Shown one piece after another: positions 27,926 to 38,024 of a DNA stretch of 64,000 nt. The translations under genes were made by a program, and so were the position numbers. The stretch's first letter is position 1; each line of letters opens with the position of its first letter. The notes beneath the pieces were generated by a model that was not told the origin of the DNA, searched no databases, and worked only from the letters and a program-made list of their open reading frames with translations. Source of the DNA: Ensifer sp. PDNC004 (GTDB taxonomy: Bacteria; Pseudomonadota; Alphaproteobacteria; Rhizobiales; Rhizobiaceae); NCBI RefSeq assembly GCF_016919405.1, contig NZ_CP070353.1:1736001-1800000 (forward strand). Direction: 5' to 3'.

Positions 27926-30880
27926 TCACCCCGAAACGACGGATTGGAAGACGCGCCGCACGGACTTGGAAAGCCTGCGGACGTCTCCCTCCAAGGTTTT
28001 AAGGTCCGGATAGTCCCCTGCCCGGCAGACGAGATCGATCAGGCCCGCCGGCGCTTCCTTCGGCTCGAACTCGCCCTCGATGCAAAGCCGCACAATCTGG
28101 GACAGTTCGGTGAAAAGATGCAGCGCCTCCAGCGCCACATCGAGATCGTTCGGGTTCATCAACGCGTCACCAAGCAGCTTCAACGCGTCGGCGGTATTGG
28201 TGCCCGATGTCAGCGGCTGAACGCCCTTGGCCGGGGCCACGAGCGCCAGATACTGGGTAATGAACTCGATATCGACGAGACCGCCCGGGATCAGCTTGAA
28301 GTCCCAGATATCGCTCGGCGGTTTCTCGCTATCGATCATCTCGCGCATGGAGATCACGTCGGCGCTAACCTTGGTAACATCGCGCTTGCGCCCGAGGATC
28401 TCGGCGAAGATCCCGTTGGCCTCGGCCATCAGCCGGTCGTCGCCGCAGATGCAGCGCGCCCGGGTCAAAGCCAGATGCTCCCAGGTCCAGGCTTCTTCGC
28501 GCTGGTACTTGGCAAAGGCGTTGATCCGGGTTGCAACCGGGCCCTTGTTGCCCGAGGGACGAAGCCGCATGTCGACCTCGTAGAGAATGCCTTCCGCCGT
28601 CGGCGCGGAAAGTGCGGCGATCAGGCGCTGCGTCACCCGCGTGAAATAACGCGTCGGATCAAGCGGCTTGGCGCCGTCGGATTCCGTTGCCGTCTCGTCG
28701 TAGTCGTAGAGCAGGATCAGGTCGACGTCCGAGCCCGCGGTCAGCTCGTGGCTGCCGAGCTTGCCCATGCCGACGACGGCGATACGGCCACCGGGGAAAT
28801 CGCCATGAACGGAGCGGACTTCATCCTCGACCGCCTTCACCGCCGCAGCGATGATGAGGTCGGCAAGATCGGTAAAGGCACGGCCGGCTTGCGCGCCGGA
28901 GATTGCGCCGGTCAAAAGCCGGATGCCGATCAGGAAGCGCTGCTCGGCGGCGATGATCCTGAGGCGATCGAGCACCTCCTCATAGTGCCTTGCGCCGCCG
29001 ACGAAATTGGCGATGCGTGGCGCCAGATACTCCCGCGTCGGCAGTTCGGCGAGCAGGCCGGGATCGAGCATGCCATCGAAGACATGAGGGCGCGCGGCGA
29101 TGATTTCCGCAAGCCTTGGCGCCGACGACATGACATTGACGATCAGCGACAGGAGGCCCGGATTGTTGCCGAGCAGCGAGAAGAGCTGAATACCCGCCGG
29201 CAGGCCGGAGATGAAGTTGTCGAACCGCAGCAGCGCTTCGTCGGCCCGGCGGCTTTCGCCGAAGACCCGCAGCAGCTCCGGCGTCAACTCGGTCAGACGC
29301 TCGCGCGCCTCCACCGACTGCGTCGCGCGGTAGCGGCCATAGTGCCAGGTGCGGATCGTGTGGGAGATATCCGACGGCCGCTGGAAGCCGAGCTTCTTCA
29401 GCGTCTCCAGCGTGTCCGGGTCGTCGCGCTGGCCGGTGAATACGAGGTTTCCGGTCTCGGTCGAGAGCTTGGCTTCCTGTTCGAAGAGCTGGGCATAGCG
29501 GCGCTCGACGGTCTTGAGCACGCGCGACAGGGCCTTGGAAAAGGCGGCCGTATCCTCGAAGCCGAGCATATAGGCGATGCGCTTCAGCTCCGCTTCGGTC
29601 TCGGGCAGGACATGGGTCTGCTCGTCGCGCACCATCTGGATCCGGTGCTCGACATCGCGCAGGAACCAATAGGCCTCGACGAGTTCGTCGGCCGTCTCCT
29701 CGTCGATCCAGCCGGCCTTGACGAGCGCCCGCAGCATCGGCTCGGTTGCGCGCTGGCGCAGGTCCGGCATGCGGCCACCGGCAATCAGTTGCTGGGTCTG
29801 GACGAAGAACTCGATCTCGCGGATACCGCCGCGGCCGAGCTTGATGTTGTGGCCTTTGACCGCGATCTCGCCGTGTCCCTTGTGGGCATGGATCTGCCGC
29901 TTGATCGAATGAATGTCGGCGATCGCCGCATAGTCGAGATATTTGCGGAAGACGAAGGGGACCAGGTCCTTGAGGAAGTGCTCGCCGGCCTCGATGTCGC
30001 CGGCGACGGGCCGCGCCTTGATGAAGGCGGCGCGCTCCCAGTTCTGCCCCCTGCTTTCGTAATAGAGCATCGCCGCTTCGACCGGGATCGCCAGCGGCGT
30101 CGAACCTGGGTCCGGGCGCAGGCGCAGGTCGGTGCGGAAGACGTACCCGTCGCCGCTACGCTCCTGCAGGATGCGGATCAAGCGGCGCAGCAACCGACCG
30201 AAAGTTTCCGAGGCATCGTCGCGGTCCACGATGATGCCGGACTGCGGATCGTAGAAGACGACGAGGTCGATATCCGAGGAATAGTTGAGCTCGAAGGCGC
30301 CGAGCTTGCCCATGCCGAGCACGACGACACCGGAACCGGCGCTGGGGTTTGCGACATCCTTGACCTTCAGCTTGCCGCTCTCGTGCGCGCTCAAGAGCAG
30401 GTGGTCGATCGTCGCGGAGACGGCCGCACCGGCGAATTCGCTGAGCCAGCGGGTGGTTTCGCGCCCGTCGAAATGGCGGGAGAGATCGGCGAGAGCAACC
30501 GCGAAGGCGAGCTCACGCTTGGCGCGTCTCAGCCGCGCCATGATCTCGGTATCCGGCAATGCCGCGCCGCCCTCGTTCGGCTTCCAGGCATCGCGGGCGC
30601 GGCGTACGCGCTCGCTCAGGAAAGCCGTGAGTTCGGTCGACAGAAGTTCTTCGAGAATAGCCGGTCGGCTGTCGCCGGTATCGCGCAGGAATGGGGAAAG
30701 GGCAAAGGCCGAGACGATGAAAGTCTTGAACGGCGTGTCGGACGCAAGCAGGCTTGCGACCTTTTCGTGGCCCTTGGCCATATCCTTCAAGACCGAAAGC
30801 GCTGTTTTGGCATCGGCTTGTGTCGCCGCACGGATCGGTGTCGTCTCGACCGCCCAGCACTTCTGCACCTGTTCCTGCAT
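27926..30880 (-). CDS. glnE: Glutamine synthetase adenylyltransferase/deadenylase
   Basis: A 984-residue bifunctional enzyme that adenylylates and de-adenylylates glutamine synthetase under PII control. It has the two tandem nucleotidyltransferase domains: the first with NYSSDIDLVVFYD near residue 203 and the second with GSDVDLILLYD near 717. Both keep the Asp-x-Asp metal pair. Each is followed by a helical PII-uridylyltransferase-like domain. Length fits the family. It is transcribed toward pleC; the kinase gene of a two-component pair lies 81 bases upstream on the same strand. Confidence 0.96.
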   Translation of the reverse strand: MQEQVQKCWAVETTPIRAATQADAKTALSVLKDMAKGHEKVASLLASDTPFKTFIVSAFALSPFLRDTGDSRPAILEELLSTELTAFLSERVRRARDAWKPNEGGAALPDTEIMARLRRAKRELAFAVALADLSRHFDGRETTRWLSEFAGAAVSATIDHLLLSAHESGKLKVKDVANPSAGSGVVVLGMGKLGAFELNYSSDIDLVVFYDPQSGIIVDRDDASETFGRLLRRLIRILQERSGDGYVFRTDLRLRPDPGSTPLAIPVEAAMLYYESRGQNWERAAFIKARPVAGDIEAGEHFLKDLVPFVFRKYLDYAAIADIHSIKRQIHAHKGHGEIAVKGHNIKLGRGGIREIEFFVQTQQLIAGGRMPDLRQRATEPMLRALVKAGWIDEETADELVEAYWFLRDVEHRIQMVRDEQTHVLPETEAELKRIAYMLGFEDTAAFSKALSRVLKTVERRYAQLFEQEAKLSTETGNLVFTGQRDDPDTLETLKKLGFQRPSDISHTIRTWHYGRYRATQSVEARERLTELTPELLRVFGESRRADEALLRFDNFISGLPAGIQLFSLLGNNPGLLSLIVNVMSSAPRLAEIIAARPHVFDGMLDPGLLAELPTREYLAPRIANFVGGARHYEEVLDRLRIIAAEQRFLIGIRLLTGAISGAQAGRAFTDLADLIIAAAVKAVEDEVRSVHGDFPGGRIAVVGMGKLGSHELTAGSDVDLILLYDYDETATESDGAKPLDPTRYFTRVTQRLIAALSAPTAEGILYEVDMRLRPSGNKGPVATRINAFAKYQREEAWTWEHLALTRARCICGDDRLMAEANGIFAEILGRKRDVTKVSADVISMREMIDSEKPPSDIWDFKLIPGGLVDIEFITQYLALVAPAKGVQPLTSGTNTADALKLLGDALMNPNDLDVALEALHLFTELSQIVRLCIEGEFEPKEAPAGLIDLVCRAGDYPDLKTLEGDVRRLSKSVRRVFQSVVSG

Positions 30881-30961
30881 GCCGTCTCCCTTTCGCCGGA
30901 GCCGACGCGCGCAACGGCCGCGCGCTGCCTCACTCCGCCTCGTTCTCCCAGAACCGGTCTA

Positions 30962-32365
30962 TCAGGTTGCCGCCACCGGGAAAACCATCTGAACCGTCAG
31001 ACCCTTGCCGCCTTCGGCGGACGGAACCGTGTCGGCGAGATGCAACGCGCCATGGTGCATTTCCATGACTGCCTCGACCAGCGACAGGCCAAGGCCGGTG
31101 CCTGGCTTGGACCGGCTCTCGTCCAGGCGTACGAAGCGCTTGATCACCTCGTCGCGCATCGCCGCAGGTATGCCCGAACCGTGATCGGCAACCGACAGCA
31201 ACACACTCCCCTCGCGCTTTTCCAGCGAGACCTTGATCAGGGGGTTCTCGGCGCCATCGGCATACTTGATGGCGTTGTCGATGAGGTTGCCGAGGGCCTG
31301 GCCGATCAGTTCGCGGTTGCCAGAAATAACCAGTTCCGGGGCGACGTCGGCTTCGAGTTTCAGGCCGCCATCTTCGGCCACCGGTTCGTAGAGCTCGACG
31401 CAATCGGCGACGATCTGCGAAAGGTCGATGTCGCTCATCTCGGCGGCAGACGAGCCGGCCTCGACGCGCGAGATCATCAGAAGCGCGTTGAAGGTGCGGA
31501 TCAGTTGATCGGATTCGCCGATGATCTCCTCCAGCGCGCCGCGCTGGCTCGTGCCCTTGCGGGCAAGGGCCGCTTCCGCCTTGTTGCGCAGCCGCGTCAG
31601 CGGCGTCTTCAGATCGTGGGCGATGTTGTCGGAGACCTGTCGCAGCCCTTCGTTCAGTTTCTCGATGCGGCTGAGCATGGCGTTCAGCGATTCCGACAGC
31701 CGGTCGAACTCGTCGCCCGAACCGCTCATCGGCAGACGCTGCGACAGATCGCCGGCCATGATCTTGGTGCTCGCCTCCGACATGCGGTCGATGCGCTTCA
31801 GGGCGTTGCGACCAATGCCGAACCAGATAACGAGCGCGCCGAGCCCCATGACGCCGAGCGCCACCATCAGCGCCTGGCGCACGAGCGCGCGAAACTTCTG
31901 TGGCTCCTGCAGGTCGCGGCCGACGAGAATGCGCAGGCCATTGTCGAGCACCAGCACATGGGCAAGCGCCACATGGGTGTCCTTCTTGCTCTCGTCCGTA
32001 TAGCGCTGATAGGCGAAAGGACGCTCGGTCCAGCCTTCGCTGTCGAGCAGGCCCGGCTCCAGGCTCGCGACGTTGCCGGCGAGGATTTCGCCGCTCGGTC
32101 CCGCGATCACGTAGAGATTGGCGCCCGGCTGACGTGCCCGCCGCTCAAGCGAGCGCAACAGGCCGTTCATGCCTGCGCGGCTATAGACCTGCTCGATCTG
32201 CGCCACCTCGGCGGTGACCGCATCACGGGTCTGCTGCTGCAGCAGCCGCTCAGACATGCCGGTGACGTAGATGACGAGAAAGGCAGCACAGAGCGAAAAG
32301 AGGATGAGGTAGAGGGCGGAAAGCCGGACCGCGGTCGTTCTGAAGAGAACGCGAAGCTTGCTCAT
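30962..32365 (-). CDS. Two-component sensor kinase (partner of the OmpR-type regulator)
   Basis: A 467-residue membrane kinase. Helix 1 (about 14-36) and helix 2 (about 163-184) flank a periplasmic sensor of about 125 residues. HAMP (about 186-240), HisKA with DNIAHDLKTPLTRLRNKAE (His250) and HATPase with NLIDNAIKY, DHGSGI and GTGLGLSLV follow. It overlaps its regulator gene by 4 bases (ATGA), so the pair is coupled. degP1 lies just upstream on the same strand, which suggests that an envelope signal is sensed (inference). Separate from the FeuPQ pair. Confidence 0.93.
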   Translation of the reverse strand: MSKLRVLFRTTAVRLSALYLILFSLCAAFLVIYVTGMSERLLQQQTRDAVTAEVAQIEQVYSRAGMNGLLRSLERRARQPGANLYVIAGPSGEILAGNVASLEPGLLDSEGWTERPFAYQRYTDESKKDTHVALAHVLVLDNGLRILVGRDLQEPQKFRALVRQALMVALGVMGLGALVIWFGIGRNALKRIDRMSEASTKIMAGDLSQRLPMSGSGDEFDRLSESLNAMLSRIEKLNEGLRQVSDNIAHDLKTPLTRLRNKAEAALARKGTSQRGALEEIIGESDQLIRTFNALLMISRVEAGSSAAEMSDIDLSQIVADCVELYEPVAEDGGLKLEADVAPELVISGNRELIGQALGNLIDNAIKYADGAENPLIKVSLEKREGSVLLSVADHGSGIPAAMRDEVIKRFVRLDESRSKPGTGLGLSLVEAVMEMHHGALHLADTVPSAEGGKGLTVQMVFPVAAT

Positions 32366-33048
32366 GCGGGCGCCCGGTCATCCTTGATCATGTAGCCGGC
32401 GCCGCGCACCGTGCGCAGCAGCGGCACATCGAAGTCCTTCTCGATCTTCGAGCGCAGCCGCGAGACATGCACGTCGATGACGTTGGTCTGCGGGTCGAAG
32501 TGGTAGTCCCAGACGTTTTCCAGCAGCATCGTGCGGGTGACGACCTGGCCGGCGTTCTTCATGAGATATTCGAGCAGGCGGAATTCGCGCGGCTGCAGGG
32601 GAATTTCCTTTCCCTGCCGGCGCACGGAATGCGACAGGCGGTCGAGTTCCAGATCGCCGACGCGGTAAACCATGTCCTGATCCGGCGTGCCCTTGCGGCG
32701 GCCGAGCACCTCGACGCGAGCGAGCAGCTCATTGAAGGCATAGGGCTTCGGCAGATAATCGTCGCCGCCTGCGCGCAGACCCGTTACCCGGTCGTCCACC
32801 TGGCCGAGCGCCGACAGGATCAGCACCGGCGTGTGGATGTCCTTGCGGCGAAGCTCGGTGATGACAGAGAGACCGTCTCGACGCGGCAGCATGCGGTCCA
32901 CCACGAGAACGTCGTAATTGTTCTCGCTGGCCATGAACAGGCCGCTCTCGCCATCGCTGGCGTGATCGGACACGATGCCCGCCTCGCGGAAGGCTTTCGC
33001 CAGGTAGGCTGCCGCCTCGAGATCGTCTTCAATGATGAGAATCTTCAT
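32362..33048 (-). CDS. OmpR-family response regulator
   Basis: A 228-residue regulator. The receiver domain has the acidic pocket IIEDD (8-9) and the phosphoacceptor Asp51 in VVDRMLPRRDG, with Lys in DDYLPKPY near 101. The C-terminal winged helix (about 130-225) has LQPREFRLLEYLMKNAGQVVTR and HVSRLRSKIE, typical of OmpR/PhoB. The ATG at 33048 is the normal start (MKILIIEDD); an in-frame ATG at 33060 adds four residues. It is followed by its kinase with a 4-base overlap. DegP1 is upstream in the same direction. Confidence 0.93.
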   Translation of the reverse strand: MKILIIEDDLEAAAYLAKAFREAGIVSDHASDGESGLFMASENNYDVLVVDRMLPRRDGLSVITELRRKDIHTPVLILSALGQVDDRVTGLRAGGDDYLPKPYAFNELLARVEVLGRRKGTPDQDMVYRVGDLELDRLSHSVRRQGKEIPLQPREFRLLEYLMKNAGQVVTRTMLLENVWDYHFDPQTNVIDVHVSRLRSKIEKDFDVPLLRTVRGAGYMIKDDRAPA

Positions 33049-33190
33049 ACGCGCGACCATAGTCCCGGACCCCTGTCTGTCTCAACCGGTTTCGACTTTC
33101 GACAACCGGGTTGGCGAGTGCTCTCGTGAGGGAGAGCGGGACGCGGGCGGAAAACCGCACACACCTTTTCACATCCCGCTCCAAACGGCG

Positions 33191-33223
33191 AGCGCCGCGA
33201 CATCACTTGGAAATCGCGGCGCT
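33191..33223 (-). terminator. Hairpin between degP1 and the response regulator
   Basis: AGCGCCGCGA (33191-33200) and TCGCGGCGCT (33214-33223) form a perfect 10-bp stem with a 13-base loop, 26 bases past the degP1 stop. No T run follows in the degP1 direction, so it may be an attenuator or mRNA 3' stabiliser. Confidence 0.5.
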
Positions 33224-33248
33224 CCGGTCAATCATCTGACTGCCGCGA

Positions 33249-34808
33249 TCAGCCCTTGTCGATCGGAAGGGCCACGAAGCGGCTGCCGTTTTGGGCCTCA
33301 ATCTGGAAGAGCGCCTTGCTACGACCGTCCTTCTTGGCAGTGTTGATGACCTTCAGGATGTCGTCGGCGGACTTCACTTCCTGATTGTTCACCGAGACGA
33401 TCTTTTCGCCCTGCTTCAGTCCGCGATCGCTGGCATCGGAGTCTTCGTCGACCGAAGCGATAGTGACGCCCTTGCCATCATCGGACGGCACGACCGAGAC
33501 GCCAAGGTCGGCCAGTGCCTGCTCGCTCGACGGCTGGGCTTCATCGGACTGGTCGTCCTGGCTCTTGGCAGCTTCCTTGTCGTCCTTCGGCAGCGTGCCG
33601 ATTTCGAGCTTGACGGTTTCCGCCTTGCCGTCGCGCCACAGGGCCAGGTCGACCGTGGTGCCCGGGCGGATCGCCGCAACCTTGCGGGCAAGGTCACGCG
33701 GATCCTTGACCGTATCGCCGTTCAGCGCGGTTACGACATCGCCCTTCTTGATGCCGGCTTTTTCGCCCGGCGAACCGGCCTGCGGCTCGACGACGAGCGC
33801 GCCGCTTGCTTCCGAAAGGCCGAGCGATTCGGCGATGTCCTTGGTGACGGGCTGGATCTGCACGCCAAGCCAGCCGCGGGAAACCGAACCGTCCTTGATC
33901 AGGTCGGCAACCACATCCTTGGCAACGGTTGACGGGATGGCAAAGGCGATACCGACGTTGCCACCGCCCGACGGCGAGAAGATCGCCGTGTTGATGCCGA
34001 CGACTTCGCCGGAGAGGTTGAAGGTCGGGCCACCCGAGTTGCCGCGGTTCACTGCCGCGTCGACCTGCAGGTAATCGTCATAGGGGCCGGAGCCGATGTC
34101 GCGGCCACGCGCCGAGACGATGCCCGAGGTTACCGTACCGCCGAGACCGAAGGGATTGCCGACGGCAACCACCCAGTCGCCGACACGGACCTTGCTGTCG
34201 TCGGCCCAGCTGACATAGGTGAACTTGCGCTTGTCGTCGACCTTGAGCACGGCGAGATCCGTGCGGCTGTCCTTGCCGACCAGCTTGGCGTCGAGTTCGG
34301 TGCCGTCGTTGAGGATGACGGTGAAGGCCGAGCCATCGGAAACGACGTGGTTGTTGGTGACGAGGTAACCGTCATCGGAGATGAAGAAGCCGGAGCCCTG
34401 AGCGGTCGGACGCAGGCGGCCTTCGCCATTCGGGCCACGACGGCCGGGGCCGCGGTCGGCACGGTCGTCGCCGCGCGGGCCGAATTCCTTGAAGAAACGC
34501 TTCAGCGGATGGTCTTCCGGCAGATCATCGAAACCGCGACCGTTGAAATTGAAGTCGAAACCGCTTCCGTCTTCCGACACCGGATTGGCACGCGACTGGA
34601 CGCGGACCGAAACGACCGCCGGCGAAACGGCCTCGACGACGTTGGCGAAGCTCGGCACCGACGGCGCTTCTACCTTCACCGGATCGGCAAAGGATTGCGA
34701 GATGCTGGCCGGCAGACCCGAGGTCAGCATGACGGCGGCAAGGCCGGCGACGGTCGAGGTCTTCAGAACGGTCTTGAGGGAGGGACGCAGGGATTTGGTC
34801 GTAAACAT
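33249..34808 (-). CDS. degP1: Periplasmic serine protease DegP1 (Do family)
   Basis: A 519-residue HtrA/Do protease-chaperone of the periplasm. A signal region (about 1-41) is followed by a trypsin-like domain with the triad His154 (TNNHVV), Asp184 (RTDLAVLKV) and Ser258 (RGNSGGP). Two PDZ domains follow (about 290-385 and 415-510). A Gly/Arg-rich insertion (about 100-135, GDDRADRGPGRRGPNGEG) sits in the LA-loop position. It degrades or refolds misfolded envelope proteins. It lies between the cyc operon and a two-component pair, all in the same direction, consistent with an envelope stress circuit. Confidence 0.95.
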   Translation of the reverse strand: MFTTKSLRPSLKTVLKTSTVAGLAAVMLTSGLPASISQSFADPVKVEAPSVPSFANVVEAVSPAVVSVRVQSRANPVSEDGSGFDFNFNGRGFDDLPEDHPLKRFFKEFGPRGDDRADRGPGRRGPNGEGRLRPTAQGSGFFISDDGYLVTNNHVVSDGSAFTVILNDGTELDAKLVGKDSRTDLAVLKVDDKRKFTYVSWADDSKVRVGDWVVAVGNPFGLGGTVTSGIVSARGRDIGSGPYDDYLQVDAAVNRGNSGGPTFNLSGEVVGINTAIFSPSGGGNVGIAFAIPSTVAKDVVADLIKDGSVSRGWLGVQIQPVTKDIAESLGLSEASGALVVEPQAGSPGEKAGIKKGDVVTALNGDTVKDPRDLARKVAAIRPGTTVDLALWRDGKAETVKLEIGTLPKDDKEAAKSQDDQSDEAQPSSEQALADLGVSVVPSDDGKGVTIASVDEDSDASDRGLKQGEKIVSVNNQEVKSADDILKVINTAKKDGRSKALFQIEAQNGSRFVALPIDKG

Positions 34809-35134
34809 CCGTTTTGCCTTTTCTCTTCCTTGATGCCGTCGAAGACGGCACCGAAACCTGGTTGCGAAACCGCCTCAGGGAAGGCGGAATTCGTTTTGGC
34901 TGACTGGAGGAACAGCCGATGACCAAAGATGTAACGGATGGGACCTTACTGAGTTCTGTCCGGAAAATGAATTTTTGGTAATGTTGTGAAGAGCTGGCTC
35001 GGGCTTGGCTAAGTGCCTACCGGGAATTGCGCGTTGGCGCGAACGGCATTGCCCGCCACTGGAGGGGATCTCCAGCGATATCAAAAGATTAGTGCGGGGC
35101 CGGTGCAACGGATGCGCGTTTGGCGAGCGCCGCG
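34809..35134. other. degP1 upstream region
   Basis: About 325 bases between cycL and degP1. AT-rich around 34930-35000, where a promoter for degP1 would be expected. GGAAGAGAAAAGG sits upstream of the degP1 ATG as its ribosome site. No gene and no clear repeat are seen. Confidence 0.4.
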
Positions 35135-35590
35135 TTAAGGCTGAAGCAGCTTCTTCAGCTTTTCCTTCTCGTCCTCGGAAAGCGGCGTCCCTTTTACCTG
35201 GGCGCCGCGACGGCGAGAGGCGATAACAAGCGTAATCGCCCCGACGAGGAGCAGGGTCGCCGGCATGCCCCAAAGGATCAGCGTCTTCGTCTCGAAGCGC
35301 GGCTTCAGCAATACGAATTCGCCATAGCGGGACACGACGTAATCGATGACGGCCGTGTCGCTGTCGCCGTTGGCCAGCCGCTCACGCACGAGCACCCGCA
35401 GGTCCTTGGCAAGCTCGGCGTTGGAATCGTCGATCGACTGGTTCTGGCAGACCATGCAGCGCAGTTCCGCCGAGATCGCCCGCGCCCGCGCTTCGAGCGC
35501 GGGATCGGCAAGCACCTCATCCGGGTTGACGGCAAAGGCCGAGTCGACAGGCGCGAACAGAAGCAGGAGTGCCAGGAGCAGGCGGTTCAT
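35135..35590 (-). CDS. cycL: Cytochrome c maturation protein CycL/CcmH
   Basis: A 151-residue membrane-anchored periplasmic thiol protein. The signal peptide (about 1-20, VDSAFA) precedes the heme-ligation motif [12 protein letters not shown] with Cys45 and Cys48, the LRCxxCQ signature that reduces apocytochrome c cysteines. A C-terminal helix (about 104-124) anchors it. Length is that of the short CcmH type; the TPR part is the separate CycH. It overlaps cycK by 4 bases and is last in the cycHJKL operon. Confidence 0.95.
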   Translation of the reverse strand: MNRLLLALLLLFAPVDSAFAVNPDEVLADPALEARARAISAELRCMVCQNQSIDDSNAELAKDLRVLVRERLANGDSDTAVIDYVVSRYGEFVLLKPRFETKTLILWGMPATLLLVGAITLVIASRRRGAQVKGTPLSEDEKEKLKKLLQP

Positions 35591-37575
35591 TCCGCAGCCC
35601 CCACCGGCACCGTCTTCGGTCGCTTGGCCTTGGTAGGTGCGCCGACGCGCAGGCGGCGATCACTCAGGGAGACGAAGCCGCCCGCCATCATGAACAGGGT
35701 GCCACCCCAGATGCATAGGATCATCGGCTTCCACCAGATGCGCACGACGATACCGCCTTCGCTGATCTGGTCGCCGAGCGAGACATAGAGCTGGCTCAAG
35801 CCGAAGGTGCGGATGCCGGCTTCCGTCGTCGGCATGCGGCGCGCCTGGTAGAGGCGCTTCGATGACCAGACCTCGTCAATAGCAACACCGCCGCGGCTGA
35901 TGGTGAAGTGGCCGGACTCCTCGGAATAGTTCGGGCCGCTGCCATTGCGCATACCATCGAAGCGCAGGGTGTAGCCGCCGGCATCGACCGTCATGCCCGG
36001 CTTCATCTCCACGACGGTTTCGGTCTCGAAGGCCGTGACGGCGACGATGCCGATCAGGGTGACGCCAAGGCCGATATGCGCAAGCGCCGTGCCGAAAGCC
36101 GAACGCGGCAGGCCAGAGAAGCGCCGCCAGGCGACGTTGCCTGCGACCTTGCCGAGGCCGGAGCGCAGCGCCAGGTCCGTCAACGACCCGACGATCACGT
36201 AGACGCCAAGGGCAATGCCGAAGAGTGCAAGAACCGGCCCGCCGTTCATGAAGTAATAATAGGCGACACCGAAGAGCAGGCCGATGGCGACCGCTGCGAA
36301 GAGCCTCTGCGAAACGCCGGCAAAGTCGCCGCGCTTCCAGGCAAGCAGCGGGCCGAAGGGCACGGCAAAGAGCAGCGGCAGCATCAAGAGGCCGAAGGTC
36401 ATGTTGAAGAAGGGCGGGCCGACCGAGATCTTGTCTCCGGTCAGTGCTTCGAGCACCAACGGATAGAGCGTGCCGGTCAGGACCGTCGCCGTCGCCGTCG
36501 TCAGGATGAGGTTGTTGAAGACCAGCGCGCCCTCGCGCGAGATCGGCGCGAAGATACCGCCGGCCTTCAGATGCGAAGCGCGCAAGGCGAAGAGCGTGAA
36601 CGCGCCGCCGATGAAGAAGACGAGAATGGCGAGGATGAAGATGCCGCGGGTCGGGTCGGTCGCAAAGGCGTGAACCGAGGTCAGGACACCCGAACGCACG
36701 AGGAAGGTGCCGAGCAGCGACAGCGAGAAGGTCATGATCGCGAGAAGCACCGTCCAGATCTTAAGCGCCTCGCGCTTTTCCATGACCAGCGCGGAGTGCA
36801 AAAGCGCGGTTCCCGCAAGCCAGGGCATGAAGGAGGCGTTTTCGACCGGATCCCAGAACCACCAGCCGCCCCAGCCGAGCTCGTAATAGGCCCAGTAGGA
36901 GCCCATCGAAATGCCGGCGGTGAGGAAGGTCCAGGCGGCAAGCGTCCAGGGCCGGACCCAACGCGCCCAGGCCGCGTCGATCCGGCCCTCAATCAAGGCC
37001 GCGATGGCAAAGGAGAAGCAGACGGAGAAACCGACGTAACCGAGATAGAGCAGCGGCGGATGGATGGCGAGACCGACATCCTGCAGGATCGGGTTCAGGT
37101 CCTTGCCCTCGCCCGGCGCCGGCATCAACCGCGCGAACGGATTGGACGTCAGCAAGATGAAGAGCGCGAAGGCCATCGCGATCCAGGCCTGGACGGCAAG
37201 CACGTTTGCCTTCAGCGTCTCAGGCAGGTTGCGCCCGAAGGCGGCAACCAGCGCCGAGAAGAACGTCAGGATCAACAGCCAAAGCAGCATCGAGCCTTCA
37301 TGGTTCCCCCAGACGCCCGAGATCTTGTAGATCAGCGGCTTCAGCGAATGGGAGTTTTCCCAGACGTTGCGGACGGAGAAGTCCGAGGTCACGTAGGCGA
37401 AGGTGAGGACGGTAAAGGCGAAAGCGACGAGCAGAAAGCAGGCGACGGCGGCACTGGAGGCCAGCTCCATCAGGCCGCGATCGTTCAGCCGTGCGCCGAG
37501 GATCGGTAGGGCCGCCTGAATGACCGCAGTCGCCAGCGCCAGAACCAGAGCGTAGTGTCCGAGCTCGATGATCAC
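35587..37575 (-). CDS. cycK: Heme lyase subunit CycK/CcmF
   Basis: A 662-residue integral membrane protein with about fifteen helices, the cytochrome c heme lyase core. The tryptophan-rich WWD motif [20 protein letters not shown] (about 233-252) binds heme on the periplasmic face, and the HxxH-type His residues near 170 and 260 ([19 protein letters not shown]) are present. Overlaps of 4 bases with cycJ upstream and cycL downstream indicate one operon. Length matches the rhizobial CcmF family. Confidence 0.96.
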   Translation of the reverse strand: MIIELGHYALVLALATAVIQAALPILGARLNDRGLMELASSAAVACFLLVAFAFTVLTFAYVTSDFSVRNVWENSHSLKPLIYKISGVWGNHEGSMLLWLLILTFFSALVAAFGRNLPETLKANVLAVQAWIAMAFALFILLTSNPFARLMPAPGEGKDLNPILQDVGLAIHPPLLYLGYVGFSVCFSFAIAALIEGRIDAAWARWVRPWTLAAWTFLTAGISMGSYWAYYELGWGGWWFWDPVENASFMPWLAGTALLHSALVMEKREALKIWTVLLAIMTFSLSLLGTFLVRSGVLTSVHAFATDPTRGIFILAILVFFIGGAFTLFALRASHLKAGGIFAPISREGALVFNNLILTTATATVLTGTLYPLVLEALTGDKISVGPPFFNMTFGLLMLPLLFAVPFGPLLAWKRGDFAGVSQRLFAAVAIGLLFGVAYYYFMNGGPVLALFGIALGVYVIVGSLTDLALRSGLGKVAGNVAWRRFSGLPRSAFGTALAHIGLGVTLIGIVAVTAFETETVVEMKPGMTVDAGGYTLRFDGMRNGSGPNYSEESGHFTISRGGVAIDEVWSSKRLYQARRMPTTEAGIRTFGLSQLYVSLGDQISEGGIVVRIWWKPMILCIWGGTLFMMAGGFVSLSDRRLRVGAPTKAKRPKTVPVGAAE

Positions 37576-38024
37576 TTGATGGTTTCCTTCCCGCTGAGCT
37601 CGACACCCTGCGCCTTCAAACGGTCGGCGACATCCTTGGGCATATAGGTCTCGTCATGCTTGGCGAGAACCGAGTCGGCCACGAAGACCGAGCTTCCCGC
37701 GACGAAGGTTCCCTCCGTCACCACGCCCTGCCCCTCGCGGAACAGGTCGGGCAAGATACCGGTATAGGTGACCGGCACGCCACTCAGCGTATCGGTGACG
37801 GTGAAGGTCACCGTCTTGCCGTCGCCGCGCTTGACGGAGCCGGCTTCGACGACGCCGCCGAGGCGGATGCGGGTTCCCGGCGGTACGTTGGCCTTTTCGA
37901 GGTCGCTCGGCACATAGAAATAGGCGATCGCCTGGCTGAAGGCGAACATCACGAGGAAGGCTGCAAGCACCAGGAAGCCGACACCGCCGCCGATGATCGC
38001 CAGTCTTTTTTGTTTGCGCGTCAT
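37572..38024 (-). CDS. cycJ: Heme chaperone CycJ/CcmE
   Basis: A 150-residue membrane-anchored periplasmic heme chaperone. One N-terminal helix (about 8-32) precedes an OB-fold domain with the heme-linking His123 and Tyr127 in [14 protein letters not shown]. It takes heme from CcmC and delivers it to the CcmF/H lyase. Start and stop overlap both neighbours by 4 bases. The polar C-terminal tail is short, as usual in the family. Confidence 0.96.
   Translation of the reverse strand: MTRKQKRLAIIGGGVGFLVLAAFLVMFAFSQAIAYFYVPSDLEKANVPPGTRIRLGGVVEAGSVKRGDGKTVTFTVTDTLSGVPVTYTGILPDLFREGQGVVTEGTFVAGSSVFVADSVLAKHDETYMPKDVADRLKAQGVELSGKETIK

Noticed and set aside
27944..32395. A 1483-codon open frame on the + strand across glnE and its kinase neighbour
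   Set aside because: It is antisense to two clear genes and results from high-GC codon bias; no domain or ribosome site is visible.
35908..37509. A 533-codon open frame antisense to cycK
   Set aside because: Shadow frame; charged low-complexity reading of a membrane protein gene.
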